This document shows positions 6,066 to 12,753 of a stretch of 12,753 nt of DNA, piece after piece. Numbering within the stretch: the stretch's first letter is position 1; the number at the start of each line of letters is the position of its first letter. The DNA is from an uncultured Faecalibacterium sp. (GTDB lineage Bacteria > Bacillota > Clostridia > Oscillospirales > Ruminococcaceae). Where the stretch lies: contig CAKSZF010000040.1 of the NCBI GenBank assembly GCA_934525405.1, positions 1 to 12,753 of the forward strand, written 5' to 3'. The position numbers and the translations under genes were made by a program. Below the pieces are notes generated by a model. It had not been told where the DNA came from. It saw only the letters and a program-made list of their open reading frames with translations, and made no database searches.

Positions 6066-6896
6066 TTAATCCTCGTCGGGGATATTCTCTGCGTCCAGCA
6101 GATACTCGGTCTCGGTCTGCTGCTCCATCTGCTGCTCTGTCCAGTCCAGCTGCACAGCGCCGCTCAGGTCCAGCGAGTAATCCTCGGTATACAGCAGACT
6201 GCCGGTGTTCAGGCTGCTTTCCGCCGCGCTGCGGGCATCCCATGTAAAGTGCAGCTTTTCCGGCGGCACGGTGCACTGCTTTGCCAGTGCGGTCAGGGTG
6301 TAGCAGTCCCGGGCAAAGGCGGCGGCGCTGTCGTAAGGGCCGAACAGCTCCACAGTCAGGGTCAGACAGGTATCCCCGGCAGGCAGGGCGGCGGCCTGCT
6401 GCAAAGTCTCTGCCTTCGGGCCGTTCAGGTATAGCCAGCCGCTGATGTTCTGGATGGCAATGTCCTGCGCATCCTGCTTGCAGGCGGTGTACAATTCGTC
6501 AATGGCCTGTGCGCTCAGGCGGTTCATGGTCTGCTGATTCTCGCCGCTCAACTCATCCCACAGCATGGGCAGCATCGCCATGCAAAAGCAGCCCGCCATC
6601 AGCACCAGACAGACCAGCACGGACACAAAATCGTACTTCCAGCGGCCGGGGCGGGCGGCAAAGAAGAGCACCTCGCACCCCAGCAGCACCAGCGCCACCG
6701 CCGGGGCAATTTTCAAGGTCAGCTGCATATCAAAGCCCGGCACAAAGAAATACAGCAGGAAGAACACGCCCGCCGCAATGAGGCACGCGCCCAAAGTCAG
6801 GCTGCCCACCCGGCGCAGAGGCTTTTCTGCGGGTCTTTTTTCTGCCGGTTTCTGCTCCGGTGGAGTGGGTGTTGCACTTTTATTCTGCTCGGTCAT
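6066..6896 (-). CDS. Membrane protein of unknown function, LiaI/DUF5668-like N-terminus
   Basis: 276 residues. A short Pro/Lys/Glu-rich cytoplasmic-looking tail (repeats of PAEK, about 1-29) is followed by three helices at about 32-52, 60-80 and 90-110. A soluble C-terminal domain (about 112-276) is predicted outside the membrane. The helix pair beginning LTLGACLIAAGVFFLLYFF resembles the LiaI/LiaF-type transmembrane region (DUF5668) of envelope-stress proteins; this is a pattern impression, not a search result. The C-terminal domain is unrecognised. The start is the second ATG (6896), six bases after GGAGG; the ATG at 6902 is too close to that site. It overlaps the upstream gene by 17 bp, so it is translationally linked. 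Last gene of the sigma/anti-sigma operon, suggesting a role as effector or sensor at the membrane. Confidence 0.85.
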   Translation of the reverse strand: MTEQNKSATPTPPEQKPAEKRPAEKPLRRVGSLTLGACLIAAGVFFLLYFFVPGFDMQLTLKIAPAVALVLLGCEVLFFAARPGRWKYDFVSVLVCLVLMAGCFCMAMLPMLWDELSGENQQTMNRLSAQAIDELYTACKQDAQDIAIQNISGWLYLNGPKAETLQQAAALPAGDTCLTLTVELFGPYDSAAAFARDCYTLTALAKQCTVPPEKLHFTWDARSAAESSLNTGSLLYTEDYSLDLSGAVQLDWTEQQMEQQTETEYLLDAENIPDED

Positions 6897-7596
6897 CGTC
6901 ATCCTCCGCAGGGGTTTCGTCCTGCTCTGCACCGTTCACCGGCTCCCCCAGCAGTGCCGAAAGCTCCGGCATGGCAAAATGGGTGTCCGTGTCTGCGGTG
7001 TCCTCTGCATCCTCTGCCTGCGGCGCAGCCGTGTAGGCGTGGAAGTCCTCGGGTTCCTCCTCGGCGGGCTGCTTGCCCTTTTTGTTTTTCGGGCCGCGCA
7101 CCAGCCACATACCGCACACGATCAGCGCCACGCAGACCACGATCTGCGGCAGGGCGTCCAGCATCAGGTAGATGGCGCGGAAAACGGGGTTATCCTGTCC
7201 CCAGCGCCACATCACATCGCCCAGCACCCGCATGATGATGTTGTTGTAGAACACGATGGCGCCCAGCGCGATCAGCCCCCAGCCCACCAGCTTGTGGCTT
7301 TCGCCCATGAACTGGGTCATGCGGGCATCGTGCCAGTTAAAGTGCACCAGATAATCGTCCTCCGGGGCTTTTTCCGCCGCCAGCTGCGCGCGGAGGTTCA
7401 AGGTATCGAAAAAGCTGTACATATACACAACGATGCAGCCGACTACCAGTGCGTCCAGCCCCGTGGTGCTGCCTACGATAATAAACAGGCAGAACATGGT
7501 GATGAGCGAGAGTCCCCGCTTCATATAGCCCTGATACATCTGCCCCGCACCGGGGATGCAGGCAAACAGCAGGGTCAGGATCCCGTTTTTCTTCAT
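6880..7596 (-). CDS. Membrane protein with TM2-like N-terminus and acidic tail, unknown function
   Basis: 238 residues. The N-terminal part (IPGAGQMYQGYMKRGLSLI, about 14-32) resembles the glycine/tyrosine turn of TM2-type small membrane domains. Further hydrophobic segments lie at about 33-64, 102-122 and 146-164. The last 70 or so residues are hydrophilic and strongly acidic (EEEPED, EDDDD), probably cytoplasmic. I chose the ATG at 7596 (MKKNG) because GAGGG stands eight bases before it. An in-frame ATG at 7611, overlapping the anti-sigma stop codon as ATGA, would add five residues and has a weaker ribosome site. It lies 11 bp after the anti-sigma gene and overlaps the next gene by 17 bp. 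Co-transcription with a sigma/anti-sigma pair suggests an envelope role; nothing in the sequence fixes its function. Confidence 0.85.
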   Translation of the reverse strand: MKKNGILTLLFACIPGAGQMYQGYMKRGLSLITMFCLFIIVGSTTGLDALVVGCIVVYMYSFFDTLNLRAQLAAEKAPEDDYLVHFNWHDARMTQFMGESHKLVGWGLIALGAIVFYNNIIMRVLGDVMWRWGQDNPVFRAIYLMLDALPQIVVCVALIVCGMWLVRGPKNKKGKQPAEEEPEDFHAYTAAPQAEDAEDTADTDTHFAMPELSALLGEPVNGAEQDETPAEDDDDRAE

Positions 7597-7607
7597 AATC
7601 AGTTCCC

Positions 7608-8129
7608 TCATTTCTCAGTGGTGTCTGCACTGCGGTGCAAAAGCGCGTCCAGTGCATCGGATAGTTTTTCGGTCAGCTGCTTTTTGTCCTCGATGGGCTT
7701 GCCCAGCGGGGCGGTGGAGGGCTGCGGCGCTTTGTCCTTCACCGGCTTGCCCAGCAGCTCCGGCTCGGTCTGCTGCGTGGTCTGCGGCAGCCATGTGTTC
7801 AGCTGCTGCCCGGTGTGCAGGATCTGTTCCAGCGTACCGGTGCGCCACATGGTCAGTGCCAGCACGGCGGCTACGGTGGCCACGGCGGCGCGTCCCCATG
7901 TGTTCTGCATCAGCCGTATCCAGATCGTGCCCATCACCGCACCCCGGGCGGAGCGCGGCGGCTGCTCCAGCACATCGTCGGTCAGCAGGGCGGTGTAACG
8001 GTCCATGCAGCGGTCGCAGTAGGCAAGGTGCTCGGCGGCTTCCAGCCGCTGCAGCTCATCCAATTGTCCATCGACCAGTGCCTGTAAACCTTCCTCGCTC
8101 AGACAGCCTTTTGCGTCAAACAGTTCCAT
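7608..8129 (-). CDS. Zinc-finger anti-sigma factor, membrane-anchored
   Basis: 173 residues. The N-terminal domain contains the anti-sigma zinc-binding pattern Hx3Cx2C as H34, C38 and C41 in EHLAYCDRC, preceded by the usual LQALVDGQLDELQRLEAAEHL helix. A single membrane helix lies at about 78-96, followed by a Pro/Gln/Lys-rich extracytoplasmic region (about 97-173) with two near-repeats, GKPVKDK and GKPIEDK. Members of this family hold the partner sigma factor inactive at the membrane until a signal releases it. The start at 8129 has AAAGGAGG about nine bases upstream. The coding region overlaps the end of the sigma factor gene by 14 bp, typical of cognate pairs. No sensory domain is recognisable outside the membrane. 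Confidence 0.92.
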   Translation of the reverse strand: MELFDAKGCLSEEGLQALVDGQLDELQRLEAAEHLAYCDRCMDRYTALLTDDVLEQPPRSARGAVMGTIWIRLMQNTWGRAAVATVAAVLALTMWRTGTLEQILHTGQQLNTWLPQTTQQTEPELLGKPVKDKAPQPSTAPLGKPIEDKKQLTEKLSDALDALLHRSADTTEK

Positions 8130-8661
8130 GTACGCTCCTCCTTTCACAGGGTATGCAGTCGTTTTGCAAGATCTGCTGCGCCAGCATCTTTTTGGCGCGG
8201 TAGATCTGCGCTTCCACCGTTTTGGGCGGGCGTCCGCACAGCCTTGCAGCTTCGGCCATGGTGTGCTGCTCCAGCAGCACCAGACAGCAGGGTGTGCGGT
8301 AGGGCTCGCGCAGATTCAAGATCATCTCCGTAAGCTCCTCTTCGCCCAGTGCTTCCAGCACCTGCTGCTCCGGCTGCATACCGGGCGGCGCACCTTCCAG
8401 CGCCAGCACCTCGTCGCCGGGGGTATTCATTTTGCGCACCCATGCACTGCGCAGATAATCCTTGGCTTTGTTGGCCGCGATACGCGCCAGCCATTGCTTT
8501 TCAAAGCCGGGCGGGCAGCGGTCGATGGCCCGCCACGCTGCCAGAAAGGTCTCCTGCGTCAGATCCTGCGCTTCCTGTACATCCGGCACCAGCTGATGGC
8601 AGACCGTGTACACGAGCGCCTGATATTTCTGCACCATCGTGCTGAATTCCTGTGTTGTCAA
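8116..8661 (-). CDS. ECF-type RNA polymerase sigma factor, TTG start
   Basis: About 181 residues. Region 2 is clear: EFSTMVQKYQALVYTVCHQL, then DLTQETFLAAW (about 33-43) and WLARIAANKAKDYLR (57-71), the core-binding and -10 recognition region. Region 4 has the helix-turn-helix HTMAEAARLCGRPPKTVEAQIYRAKKML (about 133-160) for -35 recognition. The linker is Pro/Glu-rich, as is usual for ECF factors. I place the start at the TTG at 8661, because homology begins right there (TTQEFS) and AAAGGAGG lies upstream, though at a long 12-base spacing. The ATG at 8637 is the alternative and would cut into region 2. An upstream open frame to 8817 covers promoter DNA and looks non-coding. The next gene is its anti-sigma factor. 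The signal sensed is unknown. Confidence 0.93.
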   Translation of the reverse strand: MTTQEFSTMVQKYQALVYTVCHQLVPDVQEAQDLTQETFLAAWRAIDRCPPGFEKQWLARIAANKAKDYLRSAWVRKMNTPGDEVLALEGAPPGMQPEQQVLEALGEEELTEMILNLREPYRTPCCLVLLEQHTMAEAARLCGRPPKTVEAQIYRAKKMLAQQILQNDCIPCERRSVHGTV

Positions 8662-8722
8662 CGCGCTGCACGGCCTCCTTTCCGGTTCTGGATGCGGTGC
8701 TCTGCGCCGCCCTTCTGTCTTT

Positions 8723-8747
8723 AATACGAGAGAGCGGCGGCAGTTCC
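8723..8747 (-). promoter_or_regulatory. Candidate ECF-type autoregulatory promoter for the sigma operon
   Basis: On the minus strand GGAACT (8747-8742) and CGTATT (8728-8723) resemble ECF -35 and -10 elements (the AAC and CGT cores). They lie about 60 bases upstream of the sigma start codon. The 13-bp spacing is shorter than the usual 15-17, so this is tentative. No good housekeeping promoter was seen in the same stretch. Confidence 0.35.
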
Positions 8748-8773
8748 TGCAAAAAACTAAAATATTTTCAAAC

Positions 8774-8802
8774 TTTTTCTTCTTCCACAGATATGGTACA
8801 AT
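8774..8802 (+). promoter_or_regulatory. birA promoter
   Basis: Extended -10 TGGTACAAT (8794-8802) with a weak T-rich -35 candidate (8774-8779) 17 bp upstream; initiation would be about 25 bases before the birA start codon. The promoter is back to back with the sigma operon. Confidence 0.65.
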
Positions 8803-8833
8803 AGCAGTATAGCACACAGGGAGGATTTACGCC

Positions 8834-9796
8834 ATGGCTTCTACCACCCGTCAGGCACTTTTACAGGCGCTCAGCGCCGCCGAAGGCGCATATATTTCCG
8901 GCCAGCAGCTGGCGCAGCAGCTGGGGGTCAGCCGCGCTGCCGTGCACAAGGCGGCAGCGGCGCTTACCGCGCAGGGCTATGCGCTGGAAGCCGCCTCCCG
9001 CCGGGGGTACCGTCTGCTGGGCGGCGACCCCTTCTGCACCGAGGCGGTCGGCCCTTACCCTGCCCCGGTGCAGCTGTACGACACGTTGGAAAGCACCAAC
9101 CGCACCGCAAAGCTGCTGGCTCTGGATGGCGCTGTCCACGGCACGCTGGTGCTGGCGGGCGGGCAGACCGCCGGACGCGGGCGGCTGGGGCGCAGCTTTG
9201 CCAGCCCGGCGGGCAAGGGGGTATACTGCTCGGTAGTGCTGCGCCCGTCGCTGCCTGCCGCCAACGCCCAGACCGCCACCATCGGCGCGGCGGTGGCGGT
9301 GTGCCGGGCGGTGCAGGCGCTGTGCGGGCTGGAACTTGCCATCAAGTGGGTGAACGACCTGTATTATAAAGGCAAAAAGGTGTGCGGCATCCTGACCGAG
9401 GCCGGTACAGACCTTGAAAGCGGCCAGCTGGAATGGCTGGTGGTGGGCATCGGGCTGAACCTGACCGCCACGGCTGAGGACTTTCCCCCGGAGCTGACCG
9501 CCAAAGCAGGCAGCCTGTACCCCGGCGGCCCTGCCCCGGTAAGCCGGGCGGCGCTGGCAGGTGCCATCGGGCGGGAACTGTTGGCGCTCTGCCCGGGCTT
9601 TGCCTGTCTGGACGAGTACCGCGCCCGCTGCTTTGTGCCCGGTCATTGGGTGACCGTGTGCACCGGCTCCGAAACCTACGCCGCACAGGCGCTTTCCATT
9701 GACGATGCCGGGCGGCTGGTAGTACAACGGGAGGGCGGCCGCACAGAGGCGCTGCGCTGCGGCGAGGTGACCATTCGCCCCACTAAGACGGAATAA
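8834..9796 (+). CDS. birA: Biotin-[acetyl-CoA-carboxylase] ligase / repressor BirA
   Basis: 320 residues. The enzyme activates biotin with ATP to biotinyl-AMP and attaches it to a lysine of biotin-dependent carboxylases or decarboxylases. It has an N-terminal winged helix-turn-helix (about 3-62, with ISGQQLAQQLGVSRAAVHKA as the core), so it is a group II BirA able to act also as a biotin-operon repressor. The catalytic domain shows ESTN at 86-89, the biotinyl-AMP loop GRGRLGR at 114-120, KWVNDL at 171-176 and KKVCGIL at 181-187. A C-terminal SH3-like domain (about 270-320) ends the protein. ATG 8834 is preceded by GGGAGG at nine bases. It is monocistronic, between a promoter and a terminator. 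No biotin genes or obvious BirA operator are in this window. Confidence 0.95.
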   Translation: MASTTRQALLQALSAAEGAYISGQQLAQQLGVSRAAVHKAAAALTAQGYALEAASRRGYRLLGGDPFCTEAVGPYPAPVQLYDTLESTNRTAKLLALDGAVHGTLVLAGGQTAGRGRLGRSFASPAGKGVYCSVVLRPSLPAANAQTATIGAAVAVCRAVQALCGLELAIKWVNDLYYKGKKVCGILTEAGTDLESGQLEWLVVGIGLNLTATAEDFPPELTAKAGSLYPGGPAPVSRAALAGAIGRELLALCPGFACLDEYRARCFVPGHWVTVCTGSETYAAQALSIDDAGRLVVQREGGRTEALRCGEVTIRPTKTE

Positions 9797-9803
9797 ACGG
9801 ATA

Positions 9804-9845
9804 CAAAAAGCCCGCCGGGCATTTCTGCACGGCGGGCTTTGGTTT
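9804..9845. terminator. Bidirectional terminator between birA and rnfB
   Basis: An 11-bp perfect stem (9807-9817 with 9830-9840) and a 12-base loop. T-rich sequence follows on plus (CTTTGGTTT) and on minus (CTTTTTGTAT). It lies between the birA stop (9796) and the rnfB stop (9851). Confidence 0.88.
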
Positions 9846-9850
9846 ACAGT

Positions 9851-10726
9851 TTACTCTGCCTTAGTCTCCGGCTTTGCTGCGGGGGCAGCAGCGGGAGCGG
9901 CGGGCTTTACCACGGGCTTCGGGGGATTGGGGTCGTCCTTCAGCGGGAACAGGATGATGTGCTTGGGGCACTTCTGGGCGCACATGCCGCAGCCCTTGCA
10001 CTTGTCGTAATCAACGCGTGCCACGCCGTCCACAACATGGATGGCGTCGAACTTACAGGTGCGCTCGCACATACCGCAGGCGATGCAGGAGGTGGTGCAC
10101 AGCTTGTTGGCCACAGCACCCTTGTCCTTGTTGGAGCACATGACCACCGGCTTGCGGGGGCCGGCAGCATCGATCATGATCACCTGCTTGGGGCAGATGT
10201 TGGCACAGGCACCACAGCCGGTGCACTTGTCCTTGTCCACCTTTGCCACACCGTCTACGATGTGGATGGCGTCGAACTTACACACCTTGGTGCAGTCGCC
10301 CAGACCGATGCAGGCGAAGGAGCAGGTCTTGGGGCCGCCGTACAGGGCTGCCGCAGCAGCACAGGTCTGGATGCCCTTGTAGTCGTAGGCAGGCTTGCAG
10401 TGCTCGGAACTGCCCTGACACTGCACAACAGCCTTCTTTTCTACGGCGCTTGCCTCGCCGCCCATGATCTTGGCAATGGCAGCGGCAGCCTTGGGGCCGC
10501 CGGGTGCGCACTTGTCGCAGGGCACGCCGTCCAGAACAACAGCCTTGGCGTAGTCGGCACAGCCGGCGTAGCCGCAGCCGCCGCAGTTTGCGCCGGCCAG
10601 ACAGGCAGAAACTTCCTCAATGCGGGGGTCTTCCTCCACCGCCATGAACTTTGCGGCAGCTACCAGAATGATAGCACCCACAGCGCCCACGATGGTGCAC
10701 AGGATAACAGCAGATACAATATTCAT
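9851..10726 (-). CDS. rnfB: Rnf complex iron-sulfur subunit RnfB
   Basis: 291 residues. RnfB receives electrons from reduced ferredoxin and passes them into the Rnf complex. An N-terminal membrane anchor (about 3-25) is followed by the four-cysteine Fe-S domain: C42, C48, C51, C56 (Cx5Cx2Cx4C). The ferredoxin-like part has Cx2Cx2Cx3CP clusters at 168-178 and 243-253, further cysteines at 135-149, and a second set at 210-224. Segments 145-185 and 220-260 are near copies (CKFDAIH, VDGVA, DKC, CPK all repeated), a 75-residue internal duplication. So it carries more clusters than the shorter proteobacterial RnfB. The tail (about 265-291) is Pro/Ala/Lys-rich. ATG 10726 has GGGAGG upstream. It is the last gene of the operon, closed by the terminator shared with birA. 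Confidence 0.95.
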   Translation of the reverse strand: MNIVSAVILCTIVGAVGAIILVAAAKFMAVEEDPRIEEVSACLAGANCGGCGYAGCADYAKAVVLDGVPCDKCAPGGPKAAAAIAKIMGGEASAVEKKAVVQCQGSSEHCKPAYDYKGIQTCAAAAALYGGPKTCSFACIGLGDCTKVCKFDAIHIVDGVAKVDKDKCTGCGACANICPKQVIMIDAAGPRKPVVMCSNKDKGAVANKLCTTSCIACGMCERTCKFDAIHVVDGVARVDYDKCKGCGMCAQKCPKHIILFPLKDDPNPPKPVVKPAAPAAAPAAKPETKAE

Positions 10727-10741
10727 AGTCCTGTTCCTCCC

Positions 10742-11374
10742 TTACAGCGTAACATTGAACAGGTTTTCGACGATGCCGCCGAAGCCCATGAAGGACAGGC
10801 TGGTGATTGCAGCTGCGATCAGGGTGATGGGCAGACCCTTGAAGGGTGCCGGGGGATCGCAGGCTTCCACGCGCTTACGCACGCCGCTGAACATGACCAT
10901 AGCCAGCATAAAGCCGCAGCCTGCGCCGATAGCGCAGATCAGAGCCTCGATGTAGGCGTAGCCGAAGCCGTGTGCAGCCACATCTGCGCCGTAGTCGCCC
11001 ACGACCAGAATGGTAACAGCCAGCACGCAGCAGTTGGTGGTGATCAGGGGCAGATAAACGCCCAGCGAGTTATACAGTGCAACGACGTACTTCTTGAGGA
11101 AGATCTCGATGAACTGCACCAGCACAGCGATGACCAGAATGAACACGATGGTCTGCAGGTAGCTCAGACCAGCCGGGTCCAGAATGAAGATCTGGATGGG
11201 GAAGGTAACGGCCGTTGCCATGAACATGACGAAGATGACAGCACCGGACATACCAACAGCGGAATCCAGCTTTTTGGAAACGCCCAGGAACGGGCAGATA
11301 CCGTAGAACTTCACCAGCACATAGTTGTTGACAAGGATCATGCTGAAGAAGATCGCAGCGAGTTTGACGAGCAT
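10742..11374 (-). CDS. rnfA: Rnf complex membrane subunit RnfA
   Basis: 210 residues with about six membrane helices. It is a core subunit of the ferredoxin:NAD+ oxidoreductase that moves Na+ or H+ across the membrane. Family signatures are VNNYVLVKFYGICPFLGV (15-32) and the second half-repeat YNSLGVYLPLITTNCCVLAV (101-120). Cysteines C27 and C115/C116 lie in the two positions that, in the NqrD/E-RnfA/E fold, hold an intramembrane iron-sulfur cluster shared with RnfE. The ATG at 11374 follows the rnfE stop with one base between, and its ribosome site (AAGGAGG) lies inside the end of rnfE, indicating translational coupling. RnfA and RnfE are homologous; this one ends without the acidic tail of RnfE. 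Confidence 0.96.
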   Translation of the reverse strand: MLVKLAAIFFSMILVNNYVLVKFYGICPFLGVSKKLDSAVGMSGAVIFVMFMATAVTFPIQIFILDPAGLSYLQTIVFILVIAVLVQFIEIFLKKYVVALYNSLGVYLPLITTNCCVLAVTILVVGDYGADVAAHGFGYAYIEALICAIGAGCGFMLAMVMFSGVRKRVEACDPPAPFKGLPITLIAAAITSLSFMGFGGIVENLFNVTL

Positions 11375-11375
11375 C

Positions 11376-12041
11376 TTATTCCGCCTCCTTCTTCAGATTG
11401 TCAAGATCACAGCAGCTCTTGCGCTCGATACGGGCGTCCAGCTTGCCTTCCAGCCAGATGCAGCCTGCCATCAGGATGCCGTAGCAGAAGAATGCACCGG
11501 GAGCCTGCGTCATGATGGACATCTTGGCAACGCTTTCCGGAATGATCTGGAAGCCCAGCCAGGTGCCGCTGCCCAGAATCTCACGGATGGAGGCCATCAG
11601 AGTAGCGGTGAGGGTGTAGCCGAGGCCCATGCCCACGCCGTCCAGTGCGGAATCCACCACATTGTTCTTGCAGGCGAACATCTCGGCACGGCCCAGAATG
11701 ATACAGTTGACAACGATCAGGGGCAGGAACACGCCCAGAGCGTTGTACAGGCTTTCCATGTAGGCCTGCATGAACATCTGCACGATGGTCACGAAGCCTG
11801 CAATGATGACGATGTAGCAGGGCAGATGCACCTTGCCGGGGATGACTTTCCGCAGCAGGGAGATCATGATATTGGAGCACACCAGCACGAAGGTGAAGGC
11901 GGCGCCCATGCCCAGTGCGCTGGAAACTGCCGTGGTAACGGCCAGAATGGAGCAGGTGCCCAGAACCAGACGCAGAACAGGGTTTTCTTTGATGATGCCG
12001 TTGGTAAGGATGCTTACCTTGGACTTATTTTCTTGTGCCAT
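11376..12041 (-). CDS. rnfE: Rnf complex membrane subunit RnfE
   Basis: 221 residues with about six membrane helices, homologous to RnfA and its partner in the membrane. Signatures are GIIKENPVLRLVLGTC (15-30) and YNALGVFLPLIVVNCIILGRAE (99-120). C30 and C113 are the probable ligands of the shared intramembrane iron-sulfur cluster. The usual CP after the first cysteine is CS here. A hydrophilic C-terminal tail (about 206-221) ends in KKEAE. ATG 12041 follows AAGGAGG, and the gap from rnfG is 17 bp. Its place before rnfA fits the clostridial order rnfC-D-G-E-A-B. Confidence 0.96.
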   Translation of the reverse strand: MAQENKSKVSILTNGIIKENPVLRLVLGTCSILAVTTAVSSALGMGAAFTFVLVCSNIMISLLRKVIPGKVHLPCYIVIIAGFVTIVQMFMQAYMESLYNALGVFLPLIVVNCIILGRAEMFACKNNVVDSALDGVGMGLGYTLTATLMASIREILGSGTWLGFQIIPESVAKMSIMTQAPGAFFCYGILMAGCIWLEGKLDARIERKSCCDLDNLKKEAE

Positions 12042-12058
12042 TTCTTACCAACCTCCTT

Positions 12059-12613
12059 TTATGCCAGCTCGTTGAAGCAGTTGATACAATCATTGATGGC
12101 AGCAAACAGAGCGGTGGACGAAATGGTTGCGCCACTGTACGCATCGAAATCCTGATTCATCACAATGTTCTTGGTGCCGTCCATGCCGTTGAACTGTGCC
12201 AGGAAGTCATCGGTGGACACATTGGAGCCGATGCCCTTGGTCTGGGTAGAAGCGTCTACCCAGATGCCGGTCTCGGCGCCGTTGGCGTCAAAGCCCATGA
12301 TCACGGTCAGGATGCCGCCGTCAAAGCCCTTTTCCTCGGCCTTGATGGCAATGCCGCCGTCCGGAGCCTTTACCACGCCGGTAACATTGGCGGTGGTGTA
12401 ATCGGTGACCTCCTCCAGCGTAGCTGCGTCCGAAACAGAGGGCATCACGCTGACATAAGCAGCCAGCGTGGTGCGGCGGGTGTTCTCCTTGATAACGGGA
12501 GCGGTCATGCCGTTCACCAGAGCCAGCAGCAGGCTGACGATCAGAGAGATGACGGTCAGCACAACGATGGGCTTACCGGTGGTTTCCCAGCTGGAATTTG
12601 CAGTCTTACTCAT
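12059..12613 (-). CDS. rnfG: Rnf complex FMN-binding subunit RnfG
   Basis: 184 residues. One N-terminal membrane helix (about 15-36) anchors an extracytoplasmic FMN-binding domain. The flavinylation motif is DAYSGATISS (157-166); FMN is expected to be attached by ApbE through phosphoester linkage to the threonine of SGAT (T163). No apbE is in this window. A Cx2C pair (C176, C179) lies close to the C-terminus, which I do not recall as a usual feature. ATG 12613 overlaps the rnfD stop as ATGA, and the ribosome site AAGGAGG is inside rnfD. Length is normal for clostridial RnfG. Confidence 0.95.
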   Translation of the reverse strand: MSKTANSSWETTGKPIVVLTVISLIVSLLLALVNGMTAPVIKENTRRTTLAAYVSVMPSVSDAATLEEVTDYTTANVTGVVKAPDGGIAIKAEEKGFDGGILTVIMGFDANGAETGIWVDASTQTKGIGSNVSTDDFLAQFNGMDGTKNIVMNQDFDAYSGATISSTALFAAINDCINCFNELA

Positions 12614-12753
12614 TTGCCAGCACCCTCCTTCGCTTTCTTTGCAGGCTTCACATAGCCATACGGGGTCTGACGGGTCAGATCATTGATGTACGGGACCCAC
12701 AGGTTCATGAACAGCAGTGCGAAGGACACGCCCTCGGTGTAGCTGCCCCAGTA
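12610..12753 (-). CDS. rnfD: Rnf complex subunit RnfD, C-terminal end only
   Basis: The last 47 residues are seen; the gene continues beyond the right edge. The sequence YTEGVSFALLFMNLWVPYIN is the end of the last membrane helix typical of RnfD/NqrB (EGVSFA, LMN pattern). A basic cytoplasmic tail rich in Lys/Ala ends in EGAGK. RnfD carries a second covalent FMN and retinal-free ion-channel helices in the complex; those parts lie outside the window. The stop overlaps the rnfG start by the ATGA arrangement. Operon position supports the assignment. Confidence 0.9.
   Translation of the reverse strand, partial: YWGSYTEGVSFALLFMNLWVPYINDLTRQTPYGYVKPAKKAKEGAGK

Noticed and set aside
7597..7611. ATG at 7611 as the start of the TM2-like protein
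   Set aside because: It forms an ATGA overlap with the anti-sigma stop but has a weak ribosome site; the ATG at 7596 has GAGGG at eight bases. It remains a possible alternative.
8662..8817. Upstream extension of the sigma factor to an ATG at 8817
   Set aside because: The added sequence is low in sigma-like character and overlaps the birA promoter region and the candidate sigma promoter; homology starts at the TTG at 8661.
9839..11515. Long plus-strand open frame (558 codons) opposite rnfB and rnfA
   Set aside because: Antisense shadow of two strongly supported rnf genes; starts within the shared terminator.

Overview
This window reads as chromosomal DNA of a GC-rich gut Clostridia member, most likely Faecalibacterium or a close Oscillospiraceae/Ruminococcaceae relative. 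That is inferred from gene families, strong AGGAGG ribosome sites, the rnfCDGEAB gene order and a hairpin-rich repeat of a type I associate with these genomes. No taxonomic search was possible.

Layout, left to right. Positions 1-534 (+) carry the end of a membrane protein resembling the S-component (substrate-binding subunit) of an ECF vitamin transporter. It converges on folC (-) across a perfect 36-nt palindromic terminator. Upstream of folC on the minus strand lies folT, a folate-type ECF S-component. Its leader contains a promoter, a tetrahydrofolate (THF) riboswitch aptamer and an intrinsic terminator just before the folT ribosome site. This is a folate uptake and retention locus: FolT imports folate, FolC polyglutamylates it, and the riboswitch senses reduced folate. 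An M3-family oligoendopeptidase (+) diverges from this leader, followed by an exported protein of unknown function with its own promoter and terminator.

Next come tRNA-Thr(GGT) with promoter and terminator, a second strong hairpin, and a 291-bp gene-free element (5756-6046). The element is bounded by perfect 12-bp inverted repeats and built from several two-hairpin modules.

Positions 6066-8661 (-) hold a tight four-gene operon: ECF sigma factor, zinc-finger anti-sigma factor, and two membrane proteins of unknown function. It looks like a cell-envelope sensing module. Divergent from it is birA (+), biotin-protein ligase with an N-terminal DNA-binding domain.

A terminator shared by birA and rnfB separates birA from the rnf operon (-), read as rnfD (partial)-rnfG-rnfE-rnfA-rnfB. 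This encodes most of the membrane ferredoxin:NAD+ oxidoreductase that couples redox chemistry to ion pumping. RnfB carries an internal 75-residue duplication of its ferredoxin module.

I see no wholly new system. The parts most worth a second look are the composite hairpin element, the sigma/anti-sigma operon with its unknown membrane partners, and the layout of the folT leader.
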